A stretch of DNA of 64,000 bases from Bolinopsis microptera. Lineage: Eukaryota; Ctenophora; Tentaculata; Lobata; Bolinopsidae. Below, piece by piece: positions 33,548-46,483 of the stretch (the stretch's first letter is position 1; the number at the start of each line of letters is the position of its first letter). Under the pieces are notes generated by a model that ran no database searches, was not told the DNA's origin, and worked only from the letters and a program-made list of their open reading frames with translations. Both the position numbers and the translations under genes were made by a program. The DNA is taken from contig NC_087082.1 of assembly GCF_026151205.1 (NCBI RefSeq), positions 18,445,401 to 18,509,400 on the forward strand, written 5' to 3'.

Positions 33548-33708
33548 CTGGGGTTATCTCTTGTGAGCTAAAGGTGAATAATGAAATCGTATAGCTTGTG
33601 ACTTATTCGCGAAATCCCAAAAACCAATAGTAGCGCTACAAATAATTTATTTGAAAGAAGATGCGCGGCGAGAAGATGCGCGGCCCAGTAGTACTACAAA
33701 TGACTCAC

Positions 33709-33882
33709 TTGAAAGGTTTTTTGCCGGTGTGGATCCTATCGTGTCGTTTCAAGTTTGCCAAGTCACTGAACCCCTTAGGGCAGGTTTTACACCTGTAGGG
33801 CCGTTCTCCTGTGTGGGTACGCACGTGTGTTTTGAGGTGATCTGACTTGCTGAACGCTTTACCACACCCTAAATACTCACAC
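33709..33882 (-). CDS. Zinc-finger gene, exon with C2H2 fingers 1 and 2
   Basis: 174 nt, phase 2 at both ends, between a CGTTTTCAG acceptor and a GTGAGT donor. The first finger has a C-x4-C pair (CEYLGC), a spacing seen in GLI/ZIC/GLIS and KLF-type fingers. The linker is [11 protein letters not shown]. The second finger is a standard C-x2-C type. The product should be a nuclear DNA-binding transcription factor. The exact family is not assigned. Confidence 0.85.
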
Positions 33883-35346
33883 CTGAAAACGAAGATGTTT
33901 CTTTAGTTCAAATTTCTGATTGTTTCTGAATAGACTCAGTAAAAACAGATTCTAATGGAAATAAATAGCTGAATAACGTATTGTGCTCATATATATATGA
34001 CGTATTGTGCTCATATTCTGAGTGTATATCATGTTTAGCAGGCTTTTTGTGGGACCCAGCTCATTTCTAAAGTTGACATATTTTTAAACGATGCACCAAA
34101 CTCTCAAACTAAAGAGTAAGGAAAAATATTGGAACTTGTGTAATCTGGTATACAAAACATGTTTGGTTACAACTTTTCAAGACTTATCTCAATTCTACAG
34201 AATCTTAATTAATTCTGTTACATAAAAACTTGAATTTAAGATTGCAACGAAATTGCTGATAAAAATTGTTTTAAATTTGGATTTAACAAAATTATGTAAG
34301 GTTCTGAAAGCTGAAACCTCGACGGTCGACAAATTTAATTTTATGTCTAAACCTCATGTGACCGTAAGTTATATTTTTGATTAATTTAAGTTGTTTTAAG
34401 TTGTTGGGGTACCACGATCAATCGATCATGTCATCTTAATTCAATACATATGTAAGCATTAGGTTATTCATAGTGAGCACTCACTTGTAATTTCAAGTAT
34501 TGCTCCACTCAGACAAAACATAATGTTAATATTATTATTATTATGGCTTGAAGAGGTGATTTCAAATAGTCTAGAAATGTTAACCTTTTCGGATTTGGGT
34601 AAGTCTAAAGGCTTTTTTACTTGTTTTATAGATTGATGATACCGTGGAGGTGCGTTCCAAACGTAAAGGGGTAACCTAAGGCAAAAGGCTAAGATTACAG
34701 TAAAATGTTGATTTTAGAATGTTTTCTGAGTTGAGCTAAGAAAATAACCGCTGCTGAGAGCTGAGAGCCTACCATATTTGTAGGGAGCCTCCGCTATACG
34801 TCATGGGGCTCAGTATTGTAGCCATGACTCCAAATATTGCACAAAATTAACCAAACACCTTTAATTCTAAACAACACAAAATACAAAAAAGGATGTATAA
34901 GTTTAAAACACCTTCTGGCACTAGTTTCAACCCTAATCAACTTGATACCAGTATCTAACAGTATATCCGGATCCCTGGTTTACTTAGAGGCAGGTTAAAG
35001 TACGCATATTCTACATCATCCCTTCTGTATATCGTGATAATGAAGCAGACTCCTAATTTCTCCATTTCTTGGAAACTCAATTACGATTTTTCTTGGAAAG
35101 GTGGAGATAAGGGGACTGATAAGTTAATAGAATTTGGTGACGTCAGAAGCTCACGGAATATATTTAAATTTAGGAGGATTTAATTTTAAAACATACCTGG
35201 AAGTGGGTCGGCCCAAAGATAAGGCCAAAAAATATCGGTTCAAAGACCATGTCTAGAAAGTCACACACAAAAAACAGAATATTAATAATATGATAGTCTG
35301 AATAACCCTTGAAGTATGTATATATGTATATATCTCTTGAAGTTAC
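33883..35346. other. Intron of zinc-finger gene
   Basis: AT-rich intron sequence of about 1.46 kb. No exon, element or structured repeat was recognised. Confidence 0.5.
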
Positions 35347-35429
35347 CTGAATCGCTTGACAGGCGCATCCCTCTTAGGCCTTTTCGCAGGCTGGTGGTCT
35401 ACAAGTAACGACTTCGAGCCACCCTGGAC
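35347..35429 (-). CDS. Zinc-finger gene, exon with basic nuclear-localisation-like motif
   Basis: 83 nt after a CCCCACTAG acceptor, leaving in phase 2 at GTAACT, which fits the finger exon. It codes AKRPKRDAPVKRF directly before the first finger, a likely nuclear localisation signal. Upstream exons were not identified. Confidence 0.65.
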
Positions 35430-35851
35430 CTAGTGGGGTGGTATAAATTAATTTAAGTTACTTTAAGTTACAGAACATCCTTACGAGCACTAATCCGTCT
35501 ACAACGATAAAATCACGTACTTGGAAATATTTAAAGTTCTGTGAGCCACATTCAATGTACACGCTTCTAAATATTTGATTACATTCGAAATAAAGAAAGG
35601 GAACAGTAATTTTGGGGAAAACAGATTGTTAAACATTAATTTGAGGGACATTATATAGAATTATAATGAGATGATAAGGAGAACATTCTGGTGGCTCATA
35701 AGAAAGTGCCGGTACAGTGTGGGGAAATATAAAACAATGAAAGTGATTAGTATCATATTATAGCAAATAAGACGTGCTGATCATGTCGAGAAAGGTAGTA
35801 TAAAAACTTTGGGAGCATGTTAAAAATATTTGAAAACATCTGAAAGATACT

Positions 35852-38800
35852 AACATTAGTTAGAGGGAGGTTGATGAAAGCAACTAAAAGGTACTAACAT
35901 TAGTTAGAGGCAGTTTGTTGAAAGCAACTAAAAGATACTAACATTAGTTAGAGGGAGGTTGTTGAAAGCAACTAAAAGATACTAACATTAGTTAGAGGCA
36001 GGTTGTTGAAGGTACTAACATTAGTTAGAGGGATGTTGTTGAAACTAAAAGATACTAACATTAGTTAGAGGGAGGTTGTTGAAACTAAAAGATACTAACA
36101 TTAGTTAGAGGGAGGTTGTTGAAAGCAACTAAAAGATACTAACATTAGTTAGAGGGAGGTTGTTGAAAGCAACTAAAAGATACTAACATTAGTTAGAGGG
36201 AGGTTGATGAAAGCAACTAAAAGGTACTAACATTGGTTAGAGGGAGGTTGATGAAAGCAACTAAAAGATACTAACATTAGTTAGAGGCAGGTTGTTGAAA
36301 GCAACTAAAAGATACTAACATTAGTTAGAGGCAGGTTGTTGAAAGCAACTAAAAGATACTAACATTAGTTAGAGGCAGGTTGTTGAAAGCAACTAAAAGA
36401 TACTAACATTGGTTAGAGGGAGGTTGATGAAAGCAACTAAAAGATACTAACATTAGTTAGAGGCAGGTTGTTGAAAGCAACTAAAAGATACTAACATTAG
36501 TTAGAGGCAGGTTGTTGAAAGCAACTAAAAGATACTAACATTAGTTAGAGGCAGGTTATTGAAAGCAACTAAAAGATACTAACATTAGTTAGAGGGAGGT
36601 TGTTGAAAGCAACTAAAAGATATTAACATTAGTTAGAGGGAGGTTGTTGAAAGCAACTAAAAGATACTAATATTATTTAGAGGGGGGTTGTTGAAAGCAA
36701 CTAAAAGATACTAACATTAGTTAGAGGCAGGTTGCTGAAAGCAACTAAAAGATACTAACATTAGTTAGAGGGAGGTTGTTGAAAGCAACTAAAAGGTACT
36801 AACATTAGTTAGAGGCAGGTTATTGAAAGCAAATAAAAGATACTAACATTAGTTAGAGGGAGGTTGTTGAAAGCAACTAAAAGATATTAACATTAGTTAG
36901 AGGGAGGTTGTTGAAAGCAACTAAAAGATATTAACATTAGTTAGAGGGAGGTTGTTGAAAGCAACTAAAAGATACTTATATTAGTTAGAGGGAGGTTGTT
37001 GAAAGCAACTAAAAGATACTAACATTAGTTAGAGGCAGGTTGTTTAAAGCAACTAAAAGATACTAACATTAGTTAGAGGCAGGTTGTTGAAAGCAACTAA
37101 AAGGTACTAACATTAGTTAGAGGGAGGTTGTTGAAAGCAACTAAAAGATACTAACATTAGTTAGAGGCAGGTTATTGAAAGCAACTAAAAGATACTAACA
37201 TTAGTTAGAGGGAGGTTGTTGAAAGCAACTAAAAGATATTAACATTAGTTAGAGGGAGGTTGTTGAAAGCAACTAAAAGATACTAATATTATTTAGAGGG
37301 GGTTGTTGAAAGCAACTAAAAGATACTAACATTAGTTAGAGGCAGGTTGCTGAAAGCAACTAAAAGATACTAACATTAGTTAGAGGGAGGTTGTTGAAAG
37401 CAACTAAAAGATACTAACATTAGTTAGAGGGAGGTTGTTGAAAGCAACTAAAAGGTACTAACATTGGTTAGAGGGAGGTTGTTGAAAGCAACTAAAAGAT
37501 ACTAACATTAGTTAGAGGCAGGTTGCTGAAAGCAACTAAAAGATACTAACATTAGTTAGAGGCAGGTTGTTTAAAGCAACTAAAAGATACTAACATTAGT
37601 TAGAGGCAGGTTGTTGAAAGCAACTAAAAGGTACTAACATTAGTTAGAGGGAGGTTGTTGAAAGCAACTAAAAGATACTAACATTAGTTAGAGGGAGGTT
37701 GTTGAAAGCAGCTAAAAGATACTAACATTAGTTAGAGGCAGGTTGTTGAAAGCAACTAAAAGGTACTAACATTAGTTAGAGGGAGGTTGTTGAAAGCAAC
37801 TAAAAGATACTAACATTAGTTAGAGGCAGGTTGTTGAAAGCAACTAAAAGGTACTAACATTAGTTAGAGGGAGGTTGTTGAAAGCAACTAAAAGATACTA
37901 ACATTAGTTAGAGGCAGGTTGTTGAAAGCAACTAAAAGATACTAACATTAGTTAGAGGCAGGTTGTTGAAAGCAACTAAAAGGTACTAACATTAGTTAGA
38001 GGGAGGTTGTTGAAAGCAACTAAAAGATACTAACATTAGTTAGAGGGAGGTTGTTGAAAGCAGCTAAAAGATACTAACATTAGTTAGAGGCAGGTTGTTG
38101 AAAGCAACTAAAAGGTACTAACATTAGTTAGAGGGAGGTTGTTGAAAGCAACTAAAAGATACTAACATTAGTTAGAGGCAGGTTGTTGAAAGCAACTAAA
38201 AGGTACTAACATTAGTTAGAGGGAGGTTGTTGAAAGCAACTAAAAGATACTAACATTAGTTAGAGGCAGGTTGTTGAAAGCAACTAAAAGATACTAACAT
38301 TAGTTAGAGGGAGGTTGTTGAAAGCAACTAAAAGATACTAACATTAGTTAGAGGGAGGTTGTTGAAAGCAACTAAAAGATACTAACATTAGTTAGAGGGA
38401 GGTTGTTGAAAGCAGCTAAAAGATACTAACATTAGTTAGAGGGAGGTTGTTGAAAGCAACTAAAAGGTACTAACATTAGTTAGAGGGAGGTTGTTGAAAG
38501 CAACTAAAAGATACTAACATTAGTTAGAGGGAGGTTGTTGAAAGCAACTAAAAGGTACTAATATTGGTTAGAGGAAGGTTGTTGAAAGCAACTAAAAGAT
38601 ACTAACATTAGTTAGAGGCAGGTTGTTGAAGGTACTAACATTAGTTAGAGGGAGGTTGTTGAAAGCAACTAAAAGATACTAACATTAGTTAGAGGCAGGT
38701 TGTTGAAGGTACTAACATTAGTTAGAGGGAGGTTGTTGAAAGCAACTAAAAGATACTAACATTAGTTAGAGGCAGGTTGTTGAAAGCAACTAAAAGATAC

Positions 38801-38950
38801 TAATATTGGTTAGAGGGAGGTTGTTGAAAGCAACTAAAAGATACTAACATTAGTTAGAGGCAGGTTGTTGAAAGCAACTAAAAGATACTAACATTAGTTA
38901 GAGGCAGGTTGCTGATGGTACTAACATTTGTTAGAGGGAGGTTGCTGAAG
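35852..38950 (+). repeat. 44-bp minisatellite, about 70 units
   Basis: The unit contains TACTAACATTAGTTAGAG and GGTTGTTGAAAGCAAC. Two variants alternate (GGGAGG and GGCAGG), with rarer shortened units that lack the GCAACTAAAA part. Longer blocks of units recur, showing higher-order duplication. It carries no open frame and lies between the zinc-finger gene and the candidate gene at 40.1 kb. Confidence 0.97.
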
Positions 38951-40124
38951 GAGGGTTCTTGTTTGTAGATAAGAGTGGGAGGGTTGACACGTGTTACCAG
39001 TCCAGTTTTCATATTAACATGTGACACGTCTGCGCTTTGTGCCATGATTCTACTGAGAGGGTATTATTATTTGGTGAAATTACTTTACTGCAGTAAAAAA
39101 CTGGAAACCTGTTTACCTGTTAAGTTATTTTTAACTTATTTATAATTATTTTTCTATAAAAAGTCAAAATTGGGTTCTGTTGTCCCGTAGTTGTCCGGTC
39201 CAGTTGTTCATTATTTACAGTTACACTCACTTACCAATGTGTTTAATAATATCTGTTAGATCCTCCAAGTGATCTTGAAAAGTACTTGGCTACTTGACTG
39301 TGTGACTGTGTATGAGTTTACCAAAAACAGTATTGTAATACTAAAACAGACAGTTGATATACTGAATCATTAATTATGTCAGAAACCAAACATTAAGGTA
39401 TCAACATTGTTAAAAATGTCTTTGTATTTTTGAGATAATGTCGTTTTTTACGTTAATTCGGAATTGCTTCCATGACGTAGGGTTAAAATGCTTCCCTGAG
39501 GACTGAGGAGTTATTGGCAAAACCTGTTTTGGTCACATGGCAGCTGCTAGTAAAACACAAATTCAATTGTCTAGGGTTTTGAAGTAATGTATACAATGTT
39601 ACTAGCCTTGTGAAATGTAGCACTCATGGTAACCATGGTAACACTAACCATGGTAACACTAGGGTTTTGGTCGAGGTTAGGGTTGGAGATGGGAATTATG
39701 TAAAACCGTTTTGTTCGGCTGCAAAACCGTAAAAATCCAAATCGAGTAATAATTTTAGGGCGAGCAAAATAATATAAGCTTATTCTCAGAAATTTTGGTT
39801 AAAAGATAAGGACACGAATATTATATAGGTAATGTAGCTACTCATGGTAACCATGGTTACACTCATGGTAACTATGGTAACACTAGGGTTTTGGACACGA
39901 CTCCAAGCATTTTTTGAAAAACGTGTCTTCCAACCATCATATTTACGAATTTATTAAGTTTAAGAGCCAAAATTCTCGAGTTTGAATAACGTTATATTGA
40001 TTAAAAACTAATTACTGTTTTACTATCATTATACGATTGCGTTCACAATATTTAAGAAAATATTGAAGAATTATGAAATTGTTTCCGTTGACAAATAACC
40101 GATAACCACTTCAATACCCTCAAA
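38951..40124. other. Spacer with CATGGTAACC-type palindromes
   Basis: No gene recognised. Several copies of a CTCATGGTAACCATGG unit followed by a CACTAGGGTTTTGG flank occur near 39620-39670 and 39840-39890, suggesting a dispersed repeat. Confidence 0.5.
39629..39642. promoter_or_regulatory. RFX X-box-like palindrome
   Basis: GTAACCATGGTAAC fits the published X-box form GTNRCC-N(0-3)-RGYAAC. Identical sites lie at 40354-40367 and 43693-43706. Function is not shown by sequence alone. Confidence 0.4.
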
Positions 40125-40281
40125 ATGGACCCTGTGAATAACAATAAGCCGAATAACAGTATCGGCTTACCTTTTACTGCGAAATTGAATCCCTTGGGGC
40201 CACAACTTTCCCTTCCTGAGGATCAACCGTACTTATTTAACCATTGTTGTGTGTTGTGTAATAATGACAACCATTATTCAG
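40125..40281 (+). CDS. Candidate first exon of an unknown plus-strand gene
   Basis: From ATG at 40125, 52 codons run to a CAG/GTCTAT donor in phase 1. The sequence starts MDPVNNNKPNN and ends in a small Cys-rich patch (H-C-C-V-L-C). It is not recognised. It joins in frame to the next candidate exon if that exon starts at 40550. A perfect X-box-like site lies in the intron at 40354. Confidence 0.4.
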
Positions 40282-40353
40282 GTCTATAAACAGGAGTGAC
40301 CAAATAACGAACCATTAGTTCCAGTCCTTACACCCTAGAGGTGATCACTCATG

Positions 40354-40367
40354 GTAACCATGGTAAC
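40354..40367. promoter_or_regulatory. RFX X-box-like palindrome
   Basis: GTAACCATGGTAAC, full match to the X-box pattern, between the two candidate exons. Confidence 0.4.
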
Positions 40368-40549
40368 ACACCCACTACAAAGTGCAAAATGGCAGTTTGA
40401 TAACTCATGACAGGACGTCTTCTCATTTAGCTGTTTTTATCTATCGGCTGTTATATAAGGTGAGCACCCCGCCCCGTCGTGATTTTGCTATAAAAAACAT
40501 TTAAATTCTGTTAATTTTAGTGATAATTGCTTTTCATGACAGGAATTAG

Positions 40550-40713
40550 GGAAGGATGAAGGAGAGGATAAAGCTCACAAGCCTGATATAGCCCATCACG
40601 ACCGGCCTGATATAATTACAAATTCCAAGAAATTCCAGGATTGGCAGAGACCTACAGCACACCACCAAATTCTCGGAAACATGGCTGATGTGATGCTGTT
40701 GAAGTCGTTCCAG
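40550..40713 (+). CDS. Candidate second exon of an unknown plus-strand gene
   Basis: An open stretch ends at a CAG/GTATCA donor. Two acceptors are possible: GACAG before 40543 (phase 0) or AATTAG before 40550 (phase 1). The latter fits the preceding candidate exon. The encoded segment is charged, with E-G-E-D-K and H-H-D-R-P-D patches. No domain is recognised and no third exon was found. Confidence 0.45.
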
Positions 40714-40755
40714 GTATCATTTTAAGTTGGGTTTTTTCTGTGGTTTGGTTTTGTT

Positions 40756-40985
40756 AGTGCTGTCTTCTTTCTCTGTAGTTTGTCTGGTTCTTCTGTTAGT
40801 GCTGTCTTCTTTCTCTGTAGTTTGTCTGGTTCTTCTGTTAGTGCTGTCTTCTTTCTCTGTAGTTTGTCTGGTTCTTCTGTTAGTGCTGTCTTCTTTCTCT
40901 GTAGTTTGTCTGGTTCTTCTGTTAGTGCTGTCTTCTTTCTCTGTAGTTTGTCTGGTTCTTCTGTTAGTGCTGTCTTCTTTTTAGT
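40756..40985 (+). repeat. 42-bp tandem repeat, about 5.5 units
   Basis: Perfectly repeated pyrimidine-rich unit containing TGGTTCTTCTGTTAGTGCTG. The open frames across it are periodic and not credible genes. It lies in the putative intron after 40713. Confidence 0.95.
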
Positions 40986-41994
40986 TTGACATGTTTGGTG
41001 CCTCCCTTAATTAATAAAATTTGCGAGATCGAGAAACCTTATAAAAATTTACAAATATAGCTAGATTAATCGGTTCAGAGCAGACAATTGACATAACTCA
41101 TTAAACATTAACTTTCTGTGCCGGTATCAATTACAGCTCAACAAATACAGATTTGCAAAGAATAAGACCTTTACGTATTTTATCGTCCCTTATTTTGACG
41201 AAGGGCCTAATTCATAATAACCATTAATATTGACGCTGGCAGACTAAATTGTTGCAACGTTTTGTGATGAAAGATACCATTTTTCGTGGTCAAAGATTCG
41301 GCAGGTTAAACGTTTCAATTAAATTACGGAAGGGCTGAAAGTAATAAAAATATTTGATTAATGAACACCTTGTCTCTACAACAGCTGAATCTGGTTAATT
41401 CGTAGAGTGAAAAACGTGATACAAGACTAATTGAAAAATACGATGGTAAAGAATGTTAAAGATTTTTGAAGGTTGGAGTACGGAAATGATTAAACACAAG
41501 CTGGGTTTTCTCAATTAATTCAGCACCCAATATTCTAATCAATTTAACAAAATGCTTAAAGCTGTGCGGACGAAATTCATAAAAAATCAAAATCTTTGTA
41601 AATATTCTATTTGCAAACCTACTAGATACTCAATTATAAAGCAAACCAACCTTGCGAGCGAAATATGGGGGTCTTTATTCCTAATATGTAAGATCTTTGA
41701 TAATGTACCTTTAATTAATTTCAGAAGGATATCATAAGATTATTAAAATTATTTTCAACTTTAAAATTCAAGGAGAAAGTGTCTCAATGGGAAATGGGGC
41801 TGTCGGTTGGAAACTGCTCTTTTGACTGTTAGAAGTTTATGTGGCCTCGGTGCTAAATTTAACATGGTGCTATAACTCTATAGCACCATAGCAAGTTTCT
41901 GTTATCATGATGTTATTAACAAGCATGATGATGCTGTTATAACAAGTATAACAGCATCATCTCAAAAGGGAAAGCACTCTAACTTGTAATATCT

Positions 41995-42490
41995 TTAACC
42001 CGCCACTAATTTACATTATTTTCAGAAAAAAATTTGAAAATCCACCGAATTTACCTGCCATATTGCAAAATTCTACCAAATTTTCCTTCCAGACTGCGTT
42101 TTTGTTTGCAGTTTCGAAGTAAAAAACATTTTAAACTAAAAGTATTGTAGTATAATATCTCTGTTGATATGAATAGAAGTAAGTTTAAATAGGTCATAAG
42201 TATCATAGCACGGTATCAATCAGTTTAACAATACTTGTACGTCCATTACAACCAAAATATTTGATTTTTTCGAATAAAACCACCTCGTTATGGTCGGAAT
42301 ATAGAAAGTGAGTTCATGACGCTTGTTTCACTGTAATAAAGGAACGATAAAATTATTATGCCAAATACCCTCTCAGAACTTCAAAAGTTGACTCGGCGGG
42401 TTTTATTATGGCGGGTAAAAATAATGGCGGGTTATATTATGGCTGAATTTCCCGAAAAACCGCCAAATTTAACCCGCCATAATCAAACGA
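41995..42490. mobile_element. Possible MITE with ACCCGCCA ends
   Basis: TTTAACCCGCCA occurs near both ends, and TATGGCGGGT motifs repeat inside the right end. Related motifs occur at 47.18-47.4 kb. No clear target duplication was found, so the boundaries are approximate. Confidence 0.4.
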
Positions 42491-42576
42491 ACTAAGGTAT
42501 CATATCAACAAGGTAAAACGTATATTGAATACTGATGAAGCAGGAAGAATAAATCACCAATTGTTTTGAATGATAG

Positions 42577-42980
42577 AAAGTGGTAAGATCAGATGGGAGA
42601 GTCCACTAAGAAACTGGTATGATCAGATGGGAGAGTCCACTAAGAAACTGGTATGATCAGATGGGAGAGTCCACTAAGAAAGTGGTAAGATCAGATGGGA
42701 GAGACCACTACTGCACGAATATTTTGAATGATAGAAAGTGGTATGATCAGATGGGAGAGTCCACTACACACATCTGGAGGGGGATATTTAAAACATATAA
42801 GTGATACGAAGGGATTTTATTAGCAGGAGCTTTCAAATTACTTGTGTAAATCGTCTACACACATGTTTTGAATGATAGAAACTGGTATGATCAGATGGGA
42901 GAGACCACTAAGAAACTGGTATGATCAGATGGGAGAGACCACTAAGAAAGTGGTAAGATCAGATGGGAGAGACCACTACA
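42577..42980 (+). repeat. Tandem and scattered 34-bp repeats
   Basis: Two clusters (42577-42765 and 42868-42980) of a unit containing TGATCAGATGGGAGAG and CCACTAAGAAA. The second cluster follows about 100 bp of unique DNA. The reading frame within is periodic, not a gene. Confidence 0.9.
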
Positions 42981-43692
42981 CGATTAAGTACATCGGAAAT
43001 GGTTGTAGGGCTCGAATAGGGCTCGCAAAGTGAACCATAAGAGCCCCCAATTTGTCAGGACCCCCTGGTATACCTTCCTGCCTGCCATGACGTCGTGTGA
43101 ACTTACAGCCTCTTTAATGTTAACCAGCACAAAGTCAAAAGAAATGTAACTCTTTAACGGTCTGCAGATTTAGAACACCTCGTAAAAACAACAAATAAAT
43201 AAAAATATATTTGAGTAGTTCCCCGACAGAACAGTAAGAATCTAATCAAAGTCGTGAAATCTGGTCGAAGGAGGCTATAGTCCTAGATAAAGAAAAATAT
43301 ATCATGGACATTATGCCATAGTCCTAGCCTCTGGGTAAGGTATTGGGGTGTAGAATTGTCAAACATAATTGTTGATGACCCAATTATGATATCTTACATT
43401 AGTATACAAATTAACTTTATAGCTTTATGCAGCAATAAAAAGAGCAATACAATAGACCGTTAAATTGAAATGTCATAAATCATTATGTATCACCAGATTA
43501 TGATAGATTGGAGGGCCCGTTTATTAATTGAACTCTATTAATACACCTAAGTGGTATAAAGTTATCAGAATGACTACATAACCTTTAGCCCTCTAGGGAA
43601 TAGAGATATGGTCTGGTCATTGGTCAATGGAAATATATCAAAAATCCCTTATTGCTAGAAAAACGTGGACGATCGATTTAAGAAAACTCATT

Positions 43693-43706
43693 GTAACCAT
43701 GGTAAC
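43693..43706. promoter_or_regulatory. RFX X-box-like palindrome
   Basis: GTAACCATGGTAAC, full match to the X-box pattern. Confidence 0.4.
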
Positions 43707-43938
43707 ACTAGATTATTTCTTTTAGTTGGATTGTCTGCCCACAACTATAGGATCAACGATGGAATAAATAAATCTCAATCTGCTCGCTTTGGATACAACT
43801 ATTATAAACTATACACATGAAATCTTCTTTTGCAGAGAAGATAATATAACATAGTCATTAGTCATTAAATAGATAACCCGATTTCTAGAAGATTCTGATG
43901 ATCCGGTTTCTAAAAAATAAAACCACATTCGAAGTGGG

Positions 43939-44122
43939 AAACGGTTCCTGAAGAGCTGAATAAACGGTTCCTGAAGAGCTCAATAAACGGTTCCTGAAGA
44001 GCTGAATAAACGGTTCCTGAAGAGCTCAATAAACGGTTCCTGAAGAGCTGAATAAACGGTTCCTGAAGAGCTGAATAAACGGTTCCTGAAGAGCTGAATA
44101 CACGGTTCCTGAAGAGCTTAAT
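43939..44122 (+). repeat. 23-bp tandem repeat, about 8 units
   Basis: Units of ACGGTTCCTGAAGAGCTGAA type, with GCTGAA/GCTCAA variants. Confidence 0.93.
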
Positions 44123-44344
44123 ATCTTGGTATGAAGAAGACTGTCAAAAGATGCGCGAAGAAAAGTTCCTCAAGTTCTATAGAATTAGAATTTCAAAGAC
44201 AATGTTTGGGAAATTTAGATTTGATTGGATATGTAAAACCAAATTACCGAGAGTTTGGATCAATTAAAATCTAATTCAATCGAAATAATACGACACTTAT
44301 AAATGTCTCTGTACGTGAAACGACCTATAGGCCCAGGCACGTGA

Positions 44345-44437
44345 TAATATTAAGAGACCGGAATTGAACCTGGGACTCTGTACGTAGAGAAAGTTCTATA
44401 GAATTATGCGATTACCTAACCACTAGTTACATACCCC
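44345..44437 (-). repeat. tRNA-derived SINE-like sequence
   Basis: On the minus strand, a box A-like TAACTAGTGGTTAGG is followed about 50 nt later by a perfect box B (GGTTCAATTCC). The arms do not form an intact tRNA cloverleaf, so this is read as a SINE head or tRNA pseudogene. Confidence 0.5.
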
Positions 44438-44659
44438 CATATACCACCCCCATTACCACCACCAGGCATGCTGTCAGGGAGGCGCCAATGGTGTCCAATT
44501 CTAGGGACCTAAATTATCTATTCGTTGGCCAATTTCATATTTCTTCATACTCACATACTGGTCAAAAGGCCTTAAAAGCATTTGACCCAGCTAAAAACGT
44601 GTCAATAATATCCCTCGCGGAAATACGTCAGACATCAGATAGAAAGAGGGAAACATTTA

Positions 44660-45560
44660 GTGTTACCATGGTTACAGCTGCTTACTCTACAGTACTAGAA
44701 AGAGGAAATAATCTAGTGTTACCATGGTTACAGCTGCTTACTCTACAGTACTTGCTGTATAGATATGCCATATCTTTCAGCTAATAATCTAGTGTTACCA
44801 TGGTTACAGCTGCTTACTCTACAGTACTAGAAAGAGGAAATAATCTAGTGTTACCATGGTTACAGCTGCTTACTCTACAGTACTTGCTGTATAGATATGC
44901 CATATCTTTCAGCTAATAATCTAGTGTTACCATGGTTACAGCTGCTTACTCTACAGTACTAGAAAGAGGAAATAATCTAGTGTTACCATGGTTACAGCTG
45001 CTTACTCTACAGTACTTGCTGTATAGATATGCCATATCTTTCAGCTAATAATCTAGTGTTACCATGGTTACAGCTGCTTACTCTACAGTACTTGCTGTAT
45101 AGATATGCCATATCTTTCAGCTAATAATCTAGTGTTACCATGGTTACAGCTGCTTACTCTACAGTACTAGAAAGAGGAAATAATCTAGTGTTACCATGGT
45201 TACAGCTGCTTACTCTACAGTACTTGCTGTATAGATATGCCATATCTTTCAGCTAATAATCTAGTGTTACCATGGTTACAGCTGCTTACTCTACAGTACT
45301 TGCTGTATAGATATGCCATATCTTTCAGCTAATAATCTAGTGTTACCATGGTTACAGCTGCTTACTCTACAGTACTTGCTGTATAGATATGCCATATCTT
45401 TCAGCTAATAATCTAGTGTTACCATGGTTACAGCTGCTTACTCTACAGTACTTGCTGTATAGATATGCCATATCTTTCAGCTAATAATCTAGTGTTACCA
45501 TGGTTACAGCTGCTTACTCTACAGTACTTGCTGTACAGATAAACCATATCTTTCAGCTAA
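44660..45560 (+). repeat. Composite tandem array built from 56-bp and about 77-bp units
   Basis: Thirteen copies of TGTTACCATGGTTACAGCTG occur in two unit types. One ends in CAGTACTAGAAAGAGG and the other in CTTGCTGTATAGATATGCC. The types alternate early and the longer one dominates later. Each unit carries an X-box-like half palindrome followed by CAGCTG. Confidence 0.95.
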
Positions 45561-46483
45561 TCATGGGAAAGATGCGAAGGAGAGGAGATTGAGATTTAGA
45601 AAATCGTTAAACTTCATAGAAAACCGTAATATCAACTATTCTACTATAAAAAGTTAAAACGACAGCTTAAAAGCTGGCCAAACTGAACAGCTAAATTGTC
45701 AGACAAGATCAGACCTGCGCCCAAAACACAAAGACCGCGAGGACGGAAAATAAGCCGTACGGAGTGTGCAGTGAATCGTTTGAACAAGGACACTAGCTGT
45801 ATAATGGTCCGGCTGCACAGGAAAATCAATGTGGCTTAGGTGTTACACAGATTTAGTCTTCACTTACACAAGTACACTCAAAGTAGCTGGTCTCTACCAA
45901 ACTTCCGGGAAATCGAGGCAAAACGGACGTGTTACCATGGTGACGTGCTGCGCTTAGGAAACAAACCATGATTATGTTCGCTTGTATTTTACTTGTTCGA
46001 TTTATGATCGGCAAGTATCTACCATATTTCTTATATAAATACTAACATTAAATAAACTGAATAACAGAAATACCTCTCTGACGTTTGCAATTACAATGCC
46101 CGAGATTAAAATAACGTGCTCATTTACATATTACGTAAGCCATATTTCGTGATGATATATGTACCGATTGAACAGGCTCAAACCAGTGCGGTTCTGTTTA
46201 GGTTGGGTAACTGAATCTATGTAAGATCGGTCTCGGACAAGTCTTTGATCTTTTGAAGGATTTATAAAACATTGGATGCTGAACTCGAACTCGGATCGAA
46301 ACCCAAATTCTTCGAAGATGTTATGTTGGAGTTAAAGAAAAGGAACATCAAAAATCGACAATTATGTTTCGTTAAATTCTTTCCAAAACGTTAACACTCT
46401 ATCTCTATACTGGTTCTATAATGCGAACCAGCTTTTTAGCGTCCAGGGTGGAAATAAGAGAGAGCTCAGAAAACGACGGACGT
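45561..46483. other. No gene recognised
   Basis: Mixed sequence with one X-box variant (GTTACCATGGTGAC near 45931) and no convincing coding exon. Confidence 0.45.

Noticed and set aside
35852..38950. Possible CRISPR array
   Set aside because: Units are contiguous 44-bp satellite copies without unique spacers, in an animal genome.
40727..40989. Hydrophobic periodic frame resembling a membrane protein
   Set aside because: The 42-bp tandem repeat is translated with a 14-residue period; it is preceded by a donor and is probably intron DNA.
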